A stretch of DNA of 64,000 bases, taken from contig CAZWAK010000005.1 in NCBI GenBank assembly GCA_964631865.1, positions 40,028-104,027 on the forward strand, written 5' to 3'. This DNA is from JAFDVL01 sp964631865 (lineage in GTDB: Bacteria > Acidobacteriota > Blastocatellia > RBC074). The position numbers and the translations under genes were made by a program. Shown here one piece after another: positions 45,647 through 52,972 of this stretch; the first letter of the stretch is position 1; every line of letters starts with the position of its first letter. Under the pieces are notes generated by a model. That model had not been told where the DNA came from, searched no databases, and saw only the letters and a program-made list of their open reading frames with translations.

Positions 45647-47077
45647 TCACGTTTCAGTCATGAAGCTTTTTTCTTTGCGCGCCACACCTGTTTTGCGCGC
45701 CGCTTCTTCCACTGCCGCCGCCACCAAACCCACCACGCGGCGATTGAAGACCGACGGGATGATGTAATCGGGCTGCAACTCCGCTACGTTGATCGAAGAA
45801 GCCATCGCGTACGCCGCTGCGAGCTTCATCGCTTCGTTGATGTCGGTCGCGCGCGCGTCCAGCGCACCACGAAAGATGCCGGGAAAGCATAACACGTTGT
45901 TGATTTGATTCGGATAGTCCGAGCGCCCCGTCGCTACAACTTTCGCGTAAAGCGCCGCATCTTCCGGCATAATTTCCGGCGTCGGATTCGCCAGCGCAAA
46001 CACAATCGCGTCCTGCGCCATCGTCTGCACGGCTGCGACCGACAAAATGTTTGGCGCAGACACGCCGATGAACACGTCTGCGCCCGCAATCACATCATTC
46101 AACCTGCCTTGCAGATTGTCCGGGTTCGTATGTTCCGCGTACCATTCGAGCGCCTCGTTCATTCCTTCGGTGCGACCGCGATAGACCGCGCCATGCACAT
46201 CACAACCAATGATGTTGCGCACGCCGGCCTGCATCAACATCTTCGTGCAAGCCGTGCCCGCCGCGCCCGTGCCGGACATCACGACTTTGATGTCGGTCAT
46301 TGTCTTGCCGACCACTTTCAGCGCATTGATTAGGGCGGCGAGAACCACGACCGCCGTGCCGTGCTGATCGTCGTGAAAGACCGGGATGTCGAGTTCTTTC
46401 TTCAAGCGCGCTTCGATTTCAAAACAGCGCGGCGCGGAAATGTCTTCGAGGTTGATGCCGCCAAAGCCGGGCGCAATGGCTTTGACCGTGCGCACGATTT
46501 CGTCCACATCTTTCGTGTCGAGACAAATCGGAAACGCATCAATCCCCGCAAATTCCTTGAAGAGCATTGCCTTGCCTTCCATCACTGGCATCGCCGCCGC
46601 CGGGCCAATATCGCCGAGTCCCAAGACCGCCGTCCCGTCCGTCACGACCGCAATCGTGTTGCGCTTGATCGTGAGGCTGAAAACCTTGTTCGGGTCTTCG
46701 GCAATCGCCGTGCAAACGCGCGCGACGCCTGGCGTGTAGGCGCGCGAAAGATCGGTGCGCGTCTGAATCGCAATCTTGCTTTTGACCTCAATCTTGCCGC
46801 CGAGGTGCAACAGAAACGTGCGATCCGACATGTGAATGAACGTCACATCGGGCAAGGCTTTGACCGCTTCGACAATCGTCTTCGCTGTCGCGTCATTGCC
46901 CGCCGCAACGGTGATGTCGCGCACGAGTTGGTTGTTGCCGACCTCGACAATATCAATTGCGCCGATGTTGCCGCCCGCATTGCCGATGGCAGATGTGACT
47001 TGGCCAAGCACACCGGGCTTGTTGGCAAGCTTCAAGCGCAGGGTGATCGCATAACCTTCGCTGGGTTGGTAATACAT
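45647..47077 (-). CDS. NAD(P)-dependent malic enzyme with N-terminal ACT domain
   Basis: 476 residues. An ACT domain (about 8-85, LRLKLANKPGVLGQVTSAIG) is fused to a malic-enzyme core with YTPGVARVC, FHDDQHGTAVVV and the nucleotide loop SGTGAAGTACT. It decarboxylates malate to pyruvate; the ACT domain suggests regulation by an amino acid or similar ligand. It lacks the C-terminal phosphotransacetylase domain of long bacterial malic enzymes. It is flanked by two unrelated two-gene modules and is probably monocistronic. Confidence 0.95.
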   Translation of the reverse strand: MYYQPSEGYAITLRLKLANKPGVLGQVTSAIGNAGGNIGAIDIVEVGNNQLVRDITVAAGNDATAKTIVEAVKALPDVTFIHMSDRTFLLHLGGKIEVKSKIAIQTRTDLSRAYTPGVARVCTAIAEDPNKVFSLTIKRNTIAVVTDGTAVLGLGDIGPAAAMPVMEGKAMLFKEFAGIDAFPICLDTKDVDEIVRTVKAIAPGFGGINLEDISAPRCFEIEARLKKELDIPVFHDDQHGTAVVVLAALINALKVVGKTMTDIKVVMSGTGAAGTACTKMLMQAGVRNIIGCDVHGAVYRGRTEGMNEALEWYAEHTNPDNLQGRLNDVIAGADVFIGVSAPNILSVAAVQTMAQDAIVFALANPTPEIMPEDAALYAKVVATGRSDYPNQINNVLCFPGIFRGALDARATDINEAMKLAAAYAMASSINVAELQPDYIIPSVFNRRVVGLVAAAVEEAARKTGVARKEKSFMTET

Positions 47078-47099
47078 AACAATTCTTCAAAATCCGATT

Positions 47100-47840
47100 T
47101 CACCGCAGGAACAGCGGGAGCAGTTTTTCTTTCACTTCATCCAGGTAATGCCGCAGGTAGGTATTTTCGCCGCGTGTTCGCAGAATGTCTAATCCAACGC
47201 CCGCCCAAGCCTTCTGCTCGCGCGCAAAATCAATTTCCAGTTCTGCCATGATTTTCTTGGGATCGCGCGTCGCATCAGAAGTCCCTGACGAATAGCGCAA
47301 ACGATGCGCCTCTTCGCACGGGTCAAAATTCAAACGCTGCCGAACGGTGGAAAGCCGTTGCTCTTCCTGTTCGTTGTCGCAAAGAAAGCCATTCAGAATC
47401 CAGGCTTCCCGTTTGGGATATTGCGCCGCAATCGCAACGACGAACTTGCCTTCGACTTCCGCTGCCGCTTGCTGCATTCCATCTCGACGTTCGTGCTGGC
47501 TATCCAAATCACGCGATAAGACGAGAGCAATGATGTCGCGCTGCGGTTGCAGCTTCAACGCCAAGCGAATCGCCTTCCGCGTAATCGCCGTATCCACGCC
47601 TTGCGGCTCGCCGTCTACGTGCCCACGATAACGCGGCAGCCGATAGGTTTTGTAAAGATCGGAAATCGCTGTCCAGCGTGTGCAGAGATAACCGCTCTCA
47701 AAGCCTGTCCATTCACGAATGTGAGGCAAAACAGATTCATCCAACCAATCGGGGCTTTCTTCGAGCAAGACACGATCCGCCAGCGCACAAATCATCCGAG
47801 CATCCGCTTCGTTCTCTGCCACCACGATCAGTTCAGGCAT
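47100..47840 (-). CDS. TOPRIM-like effector paired with AAA ATPase
   Basis: 246 residues. An acidic residue set resembling TOPRIM/DUF4276/DUF4435 nucleases is visible: E9 (with D13) in VVAENEADARM, D111-x-D113 in VLSRDLDSQ, and E145-x-W147 in PKREAWIL. Such proteins are nuclease effectors in ATPase-partnered defence systems (AriB in PARIS, OLD-like). The assignment is from spacing of acidic residues and context; there is no overall match I can name. The start overlaps the ATPase stop by 8 bp, so they are translationally coupled and probably form one system. Confidence 0.7.
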   Translation of the reverse strand: MPELIVVAENEADARMICALADRVLLEESPDWLDESVLPHIREWTGFESGYLCTRWTAISDLYKTYRLPRYRGHVDGEPQGVDTAITRKAIRLALKLQPQRDIIALVLSRDLDSQHERRDGMQQAAAEVEGKFVVAIAAQYPKREAWILNGFLCDNEQEEQRLSTVRQRLNFDPCEEAHRLRYSSGTSDATRDPKKIMAELEIDFAREQKAWAGVGLDILRTRGENTYLRHYLDEVKEKLLPLFLR

Positions 47841-48981
47841 TCACTAACTCCGCTGGCGAGTTTTCGAGCACCCAGTTTTCGCCTTCCGCGTCCCACAATT
47901 CGCCCGTCGTCAAAACATCTAGCGCGCGCTTGGCATCAGGGTGATCGCTCAAGCGTTTGGTGTGACTGATACCTTCCTTATCCGTTGCCATCACCCAGAC
48001 ATCTTTTGCGTCGAGCGCATCTACGATGTACGGTGAATGGCTGGTGACGATGATTTGCCGATCATGTTTTTCGGCGAAGTCTTTGAGCGTTTGCATCAGT
48101 TGACGCTGGGCAAGCGGATGAAGACCTTGCTCCACATCTTCAATTAGAAAAATTATTGGTGGATTTGGGTTTTGCAACAAGGTCAGCATACCTAGTATCA
48201 ATAAGGTTCCCTCACTCATTGCGTGGGCTGGAACAGCATCTGCACTCAAGGTATCAAAAACCACTTCATAGCCCGGTTTAGAATTGGAACGTTGTTGACG
48301 TCTGGGATGGGCGTTTTCAGTTATGGAGTAAATTGTCTCTACTTCAAGTACCTTTGCATGATTTGCTTTTATTTTTTTGACCGTCGGGACAATTTTACAC
48401 AGGGCTTGTTCTATAGCTTGAAGGCGGGCTGGTTCTGAAAGAATCAGGTTAGCGATAACCGAAGATAAACCACTACCGTCGGATGACAGCTTAGGAGGGA
48501 TTTCTTCAAGACCAGATGGTTGAGCTAACTTTTCAGGTGATGCTTTGAAATACACAGATGGCCCTAGCTGTCGCATAAGTTCACTGGGCAGGGCGTGTGA
48601 TAATGTCTTCTGTTCATTAAGATCACCTTTCCCCACACCTATGGGGCTATCTTGAAATGTTCCTTGCACTCTCAATTTCCAGCCACGAGATTGCCCTTCA
48701 TATAGACTTTCAGTAGATAACTCAATTTTTACATTATCAGAACTCAGTTCCGCGTTGACTGAGAATTCGCTTCCGTGTTTTCTAACCAAAAAATCAGGAG
48801 ACAACATATCGGTGAAGACCTGCGAGGGAGGTTTGTTTACTAAACTACTAATACAGTCTATGGCCTGAAGCACGCCTGTTTTCCCACACCCATTCGGCCC
48901 CACCAGCGCAGTCACGCGCCCCGGTTCGATGACCGTGTGCGCGTGACTTTTGAAATTCGTGAGTTCGATTCTAGTAATCAT
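47833..48981 (-). CDS. AAA ATPase of ABC/OLD-like type (AAA_21)
   Basis: 382 residues. Walker A GPNGCGKT is at 28-35, the ABC-like signature MSEGT at 255-259, Walker B IIFLIED at 276-282 (followed by VEQGLHP), and the switch histidine H315 in VTSHSPYI. The short middle domain between the halves lacks a long coiled coil, as in RloA/AriA/AAA_15-21 proteins, not SMC. The middle of the gene (about 48,170-48,900) is visibly AT-richer than both its ends and its neighbours, a sign of transfer. It forms a two-gene unit with the TOPRIM-like gene and could sense phage components and release the effector. Confidence 0.85.
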   Translation of the reverse strand: MITRIELTNFKSHAHTVIEPGRVTALVGPNGCGKTGVLQAIDCISSLVNKPPSQVFTDMLSPDFLVRKHGSEFSVNAELSSDNVKIELSTESLYEGQSRGWKLRVQGTFQDSPIGVGKGDLNEQKTLSHALPSELMRQLGPSVYFKASPEKLAQPSGLEEIPPKLSSDGSGLSSVIANLILSEPARLQAIEQALCKIVPTVKKIKANHAKVLEVETIYSITENAHPRRQQRSNSKPGYEVVFDTLSADAVPAHAMSEGTLLILGMLTLLQNPNPPIIFLIEDVEQGLHPLAQRQLMQTLKDFAEKHDRQIIVTSHSPYIVDALDAKDVWVMATDKEGISHTKRLSDHPDAKRALDVLTTGELWDAEGENWVLENSPAELVNA

Positions 48982-48993
48982 CGCTCACTCCGT

Positions 48994-49641
48994 CTATTGG
49001 CTCTTGGCCGCCTGATTGACTTTCAGCTTCGCGGCGAATTGCTTGCGAAACTTTTTGATCTTCGGGGCAATCACGTAGCTGCAATAGCCTTGATTCGGGT
49101 TATTGACGTAATACTCCTGATGATAGGCTTCGGCAGAGTAGAACTCCGAAAACTTCGTCACTTCCGTCACGATGGGGTCTTTGTAGACTTTTGCAGCGGT
49201 CAATTCGGCGATGAATTTTTCGGCAATCTCTTTTTGTTCGGGCGAGTGATAGAAAATCGCCGAACGATATTGCGGGCCGATGTCGTTGCCTTGCCGATTC
49301 AACGTCGTCGGGTCGTGCAGGGTGAACAGCACTTCGAGAATTTCCCGATATGAAATCACACTCGGATCAAAGGTGATCTGCACGACTTCGGCGTGCCCCG
49401 TTTTTTTGCCCGTTACTTGTTCATACGTCGGATTCTTGACGTGGCCGCCGGAATAGCCGGAGACGGCTTTCTGGACGCCAATCAATTCATCAAACGGCGC
49501 TTCGATGCACCAGAAGCAGCCGCCTGCGACCGTCGCAATTTCTTTGTTCATCTTTTTCCCCTTTTCTGATTTCTGCGTGGATTGCGCGAACACGTTTCCT
49601 GCGAGAAGCAGCAACGTACACAATAGCAATGTTGGTTTCAC
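48994..49641 (-). CDS. msrA: Peptide methionine sulfoxide reductase MsrA, exported
   Basis: 215 residues. A signal peptide (about 1-20, GNVFAQ) precedes the MsrA domain with the catalytic GGCFWC at 40-45 (C42) and GYSGG. A C-terminal resolving cysteine is present in NQGYCSYVIAPK. It reduces methionine-S-sulfoxide in periplasmic proteins. The start is GTG at 49641, supported by a GAGGAGG site 8 nt upstream; the internal MNKEIAT could be a cytosolic start but has no good site. A REP-like palindrome lies upstream. Confidence 0.95.
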   Translation of the reverse strand: MKPTLLLCTLLLLAGNVFAQSTQKSEKGKKMNKEIATVAGGCFWCIEAPFDELIGVQKAVSGYSGGHVKNPTYEQVTGKKTGHAEVVQITFDPSVISYREILEVLFTLHDPTTLNRQGNDIGPQYRSAIFYHSPEQKEIAEKFIAELTAAKVYKDPIVTEVTKFSEFYSAEAYHQEYYVNNPNQGYCSYVIAPKIKKFRKQFAAKLKVNQAAKSQ

Positions 49642-49662
49642 AATGATTCCTCCTCGGAAAAT

Positions 49663-49689
49663 GTAGCGCGATTTGCCAAATCGCGTTAC
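49663..49689. repeat. REP-like palindrome upstream of msrA
   Basis: 27-bp GTAGCGCGATTTG...CAAATCGCGTTAC (9-bp perfect core arms CGCGATTTG and CAAATCGCG around one base). It shares the CGCGATTT core with the two inner arms of the MITE-like element at 42047, so it is a dispersed copy. Confidence 0.8.
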
Positions 49690-49731
49690 GCCTTTGACTC
49701 GTCAATGTTTGGCGAGCCGACAGTATAACTC

Positions 49732-49776
49732 AAAAAGCCCTTGAAATATTCCAGCCGGGAACGTTCCAAAGGCTTT
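49732..49776 (-). terminator. Terminator after the GNAT gene
   Basis: On the minus strand a long imperfect stem (AAAGCCTTTGGAACGTTCC against GGAATATTTCAAGGGCTTT, 15 of 19 paired plus G-U) is followed by TTTTTGAG. It lies 23 bp after the acetyltransferase stop and ends the amidase-GNAT transcript. Confidence 0.75.
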
Positions 49777-49798
49777 CGAGAGCAAATTGTGCAACGGC

Positions 49799-50308
49799 TT
49801 AGGCTTTGTTCAGAACGTAGACGTAATGCCAGAGGTCGCGCCAGAACACTTTCTTTTCGATCTGCAATCCGTTCTTTTCGGCGACACGACGCGAGGGCAG
49901 GTTTTCCGGGCGAATCATTGAGATCATCCGTGTTCGGCCCAGCACATTAAAGCCATAATCAAAACACGCCTTTGCGGCTTCAGGCGCAAAACCTTGTCCC
50001 CAATAGCTGCGGTGGACGTGATAGCCGACTTCTAATTCCAGCGCCCCGTCCACTTCCTGATGCAGCAAACCACAATCGCCGATGAATTTGTTTTCGCGCT
50101 TCAGCATCAGCGCCCACAATCCGTAGCCGTGTTCTGCATAACTGGCAAACTGCCGTTGCAGCGCGGCTTCGAGCATTGCGCGATCATAAGGTCGCGGGTA
50201 ATACAGCATCGTTTCCGCATCGCCGAAAATCTCGAACATTGCGTCGAAATCGTCCGGCGTCAGTTCGCGCAGCAGCAGTCGTTCAGTTGCCAAAATGACT
50301 TTGCTCAT
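49799..50308 (-). CDS. GNAT family N-acetyltransferase, RimJ/RimL-like
   Basis: 169 residues. N-terminal TERLLLRELTPDDFDAMFEIF and later YWGQGFAPEAAKACFDYGF (acetyl-CoA loop G-x-G/A) and RPENLPSRRVAEKNGL are typical of the RimJ/RimL group acetylating protein N-termini or small amines. The substrate is unknown. Start ATG overlaps the stop of the isochorismatase-family gene by 4 bp (ATGA). It ends at a T-tract hairpin. Confidence 0.92.
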   Translation of the reverse strand: MSKVILATERLLLRELTPDDFDAMFEIFGDAETMLYYPRPYDRAMLEAALQRQFASYAEHGYGLWALMLKRENKFIGDCGLLHQEVDGALELEVGYHVHRSYWGQGFAPEAAKACFDYGFNVLGRTRMISMIRPENLPSRRVAEKNGLQIEKKVFWRDLWHYVYVLNKA

Positions 50309-50934
50309 GGGGTAAGGGATCGCAGATAGTCGAACGTTTCTGCGAGCGTCACGACATCGCCGTACTTGGCGTCAATGTCGAAGAGATTCGCTTCGTGCGG
50401 CTCCGGCGCGCGGTCGCCGACACATTCGCGCACGACGATGGTGCGAAAGCCATTCTGGCAACCGTCCACTGCCGAAGCGCGCACGCAGCCTGATGTCGTA
50501 CATCCGGCGATGATGAGCGTGTCCACGCCCGCGGCAGTCAGCGTCGCGGCGAGCGGCGTGCCGAAAAAGGCGCTGGCGTATTTTTTGACGAGGACATGCT
50601 CATTCGGCAGCGGCGCTAAACGGTCGTCTACTTCGACGAGCGGCGAGCCTTTTTTCAGCACGCTCAAACTCGGCACTTTTTTGATAAAGACGCCCGCATC
50701 CCGAAAACCTTCGTCATACGCGACGGTCGTGAACGCAATCGGCAACGCCAGTCGCCGCGCTTCGTCGAGCAATTGTTTCGTCGCGGCGATTTCCGGGTCA
50801 AGATTGGACGCGAGTGGCGAGGCAAGGTCGGTGAACCCTTTGATGAAGTCAATAATCAGCAGTGCCGGATGTTGGCCAAAGCCAAGACGATGGGCAAAGC
50901 CGCGACTTTTGTAAAAGGCAAGTGTATCGGACAT
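50305..50934 (-). CDS. Isochorismatase-family amidase, N-carbamoylsarcosine-amidase-like
   Basis: 209 residues. The cysteine-hydrolase triad fits D29 (LIIDFIKG), K117 or K118 and C150 in AGCTTSGCVRAS; the CTTSGC motif and the later EPHEANLFDIDAKYG are those of N-carbamoylsarcosine amidases. That enzyme yields sarcosine, ammonia and CO2. It sits just after hyuA-hyuB, as would be expected for creatinine/N-methylhydantoin breakdown. However, a terminator separates it from hyuB, so it may have its own promoter or be partly uncoupled. Start ATG 50934; upstream in-frame codons overlap hyuB and are rejected. Confidence 0.85.
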   Translation of the reverse strand: MSDTLAFYKSRGFAHRLGFGQHPALLIIDFIKGFTDLASPLASNLDPEIAATKQLLDEARRLALPIAFTTVAYDEGFRDAGVFIKKVPSLSVLKKGSPLVEVDDRLAPLPNEHVLVKKYASAFFGTPLAATLTAAGVDTLIIAGCTTSGCVRASAVDGCQNGFRTIVVRECVGDRAPEPHEANLFDIDAKYGDVVTLAETFDYLRSLTP

Positions 50935-50950
50935 CGCAATGACCTCAAAC

Positions 50951-51000
50951 AAAAAGGGAAGAGACTGAACCGCGCGGGGCAGATAGCACGGTTCAGCCTC
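50951..51000 (-). terminator. Terminator between hyuB and the amidase gene
   Basis: On the minus strand GAGGCTGAACCG and CGGTTCAGTCTC pair (11 of 12; 50961-50972 with 50989-51000, 16-nt loop), followed by TTCCCTTTTTGTTT. It lies 16 bp after the hyuB stop and partly before the amidase ribosome-binding site. Confidence 0.75.
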
Positions 51001-51016
51001 TGTGGGGGAGTAAACT

Positions 51017-52954
51017 TTAATCCGCCGATGCGCCGCGCACCTTCGGCTTTGCTTCGGCGGACGCCAAGTTTTTGACGATGCCGATGGCTTCCGGCGTCGG
51101 GCCAAACGTGAAGGTTTCAATCGGCGGACGTGCTGCCGCAATCGCTGCACGTTTTTTCTCCGTCGCCTTTTCATCCACCTGCATTGTCTTTTTGTTGATG
51201 ACGACGCCGTACGCTTCCGCCGCTTTTTTGAGCGACACCAAACCGCTCACGACATCCTTGCGCACCAATTCTGCCGGGCGTTCCAACGGGTCTTTCCAAC
51301 CGCCACCGCCTGCCGTGTGATAGACCAGTACATCGCCTTTCTTCACGGGAACCTGCGAAATCTTCGAGGGCAATTTTTCTTTCTTGCCATTTGTGCGAAT
51401 CAGCGTCTTCGTCGAAAGCGCGCCGGGTTCGCCGCCCAAAATACCCCACGGCTGCGAACGTTCGCGGTCATCGTGAATCGCAATCTCGCCGTCCACTTCA
51501 AAGCGATACACCTTGCGCACCGCATTGCCGCCGCGATGGAAGCCTGCACCGCCGCTGTCGGGAAGCGAAACATATTCGAGCACCGTCAGCGGATAATAGC
51601 TTTCCAAATATTCAGTCGGGATGTTTTCAAACAGCGGCCACCACGAATGCGCGTCCATCCCGTCGCCAATAGGACGACCAGGAATGCCGCCGTAAGTAAT
51701 CTCCATCAAGTGGAAAAACTCGCCGTTTTCGTCGTTGCCGTTGTAGAGCAAATAGGGCGAAGTGCCATAACCCGCCGCCGTCGAAAGCTCCGGCGCATTC
51801 ACACCCAAACAGCCGCCGAGCACATCGAACAACCGCGTCAGCGCGTGCGTGCGACAGCCGAGCGCGGCGGGGAAGTTGGGTTGAATCAATGTTCCCGTCG
51901 GCATCGTGATGTGCAGCAGCGGGTAGAAGCCGTCGTTGAAAAGTATCTGCGGGTCAAAAACCATAATCAGATACACGCCGATGAACATCTTGAACATCTC
52001 TTCGTTGAGGAAGAAGTTGATCGGCCCCGGCGCTTGTGGGTCGGTGCCTGTCCAATCGAAATGCGCGTGATCGCCTTCGCGCCACATCGTCAGCTTCATT
52101 TTATACGGCCCGTTGCCGCGCCCGTCGTCGTCAATGTAATCCTCAAACGACACGGGCTTTTCGGGCAGAATCATTTGAATCAACGCACTCATCGCCTTGT
52201 GCGTGCGGTCGAGCAAGACTTCGTAGGCATCGAGCATCACGTCTTTGCCGAAGCGGTCGCACATTTCAATCACGCGCTTTTCCGCCGTGCGACAGGCCGC
52301 GACAATCGCCATCAGATCGAAGTAATTCATCGTCGGCATGCGCGAGTTGTTCAGGATCGTGTCGAGCAAATCTTCGTTGAGCTTGCCTTCCGCAAAAAGC
52401 TTGACCGGCGGAATGCGCGTACCTTCGCCAAACACGGTCGTCGCGTCAGTCGGCAACGATCCCGAAACGGGGCCGCCCATGTCAATCGTATGCCCGAATT
52501 GCGACCCCCAGCCGACGAGTTCGCCTTTGTAAAAAATCGGCAGCAGCACCATCCAGTCATTGATGTGCGAAATCGCGCCGCCGCATTTGTAGGGGTCGCT
52601 GATGAGAAATACATCGCCCGGTTTGATGCCGCGCTTCCAATGCTTGATGAAGCCCGCGATATACGCGCCGAACTGGCCTACGACCATTCGTCCGTCCGGC
52701 GTCGTAATCATCGGAAAGCCGTCGTGCTGTTCCCGAATCACGGGTGACATCGCGGAACGAAACAGCACGGCATCCATTTCAAAGCGTGCATTGCGCAGCG
52801 CATTTTCAATGATGTCGAGCGTGATTTTGTCGAAGTCCTTCGGCACAGGACGCTTGTAATTGATGATGTAATCAATCACCGGATCGCCGTGGGAGGACGA
52901 AGATTTTTTATAAGCCTGGCTGGTGTTGTTGCGAATGCGGGCTGCTTTTTTCAT
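51017..52954 (-). CDS. hyuB: Hydantoinase B / N-methylhydantoinase subunit
   Basis: 645 residues of the hydantoinase B/oxoprolinase family. Conserved pieces are SPVIREQHDGFPMI, FLISDPYKCGGAISHINDWM, GSLPTDATTVFGEGTRIPP and, near the C-terminus, VSLPDSGGAGFHRGGNAVRK. It forms the second subunit of ATP-dependent ring opening of hydantoins or related lactams, such as N-methylhydantoin. A lysine-rich N-terminal tail (about 25 residues) precedes the family start. GGAGGA precedes ATG 52954. It lies 18 bp after hyuA, with a terminator at its end. Confidence 0.92.
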   Translation of the reverse strand: MKKAARIRNNTSQAYKKSSSSHGDPVIDYIINYKRPVPKDFDKITLDIIENALRNARFEMDAVLFRSAMSPVIREQHDGFPMITTPDGRMVVGQFGAYIAGFIKHWKRGIKPGDVFLISDPYKCGGAISHINDWMVLLPIFYKGELVGWGSQFGHTIDMGGPVSGSLPTDATTVFGEGTRIPPVKLFAEGKLNEDLLDTILNNSRMPTMNYFDLMAIVAACRTAEKRVIEMCDRFGKDVMLDAYEVLLDRTHKAMSALIQMILPEKPVSFEDYIDDDGRGNGPYKMKLTMWREGDHAHFDWTGTDPQAPGPINFFLNEEMFKMFIGVYLIMVFDPQILFNDGFYPLLHITMPTGTLIQPNFPAALGCRTHALTRLFDVLGGCLGVNAPELSTAAGYGTSPYLLYNGNDENGEFFHLMEITYGGIPGRPIGDGMDAHSWWPLFENIPTEYLESYYPLTVLEYVSLPDSGGAGFHRGGNAVRKVYRFEVDGEIAIHDDRERSQPWGILGGEPGALSTKTLIRTNGKKEKLPSKISQVPVKKGDVLVYHTAGGGGWKDPLERPAELVRKDVVSGLVSLKKAAEAYGVVINKKTMQVDEKATEKKRAAIAAARPPIETFTFGPTPEAIGIVKNLASAEAKPKVRGASAD

Positions 52955-52972
52955 ACGAGTTGTCCTCCGGTT

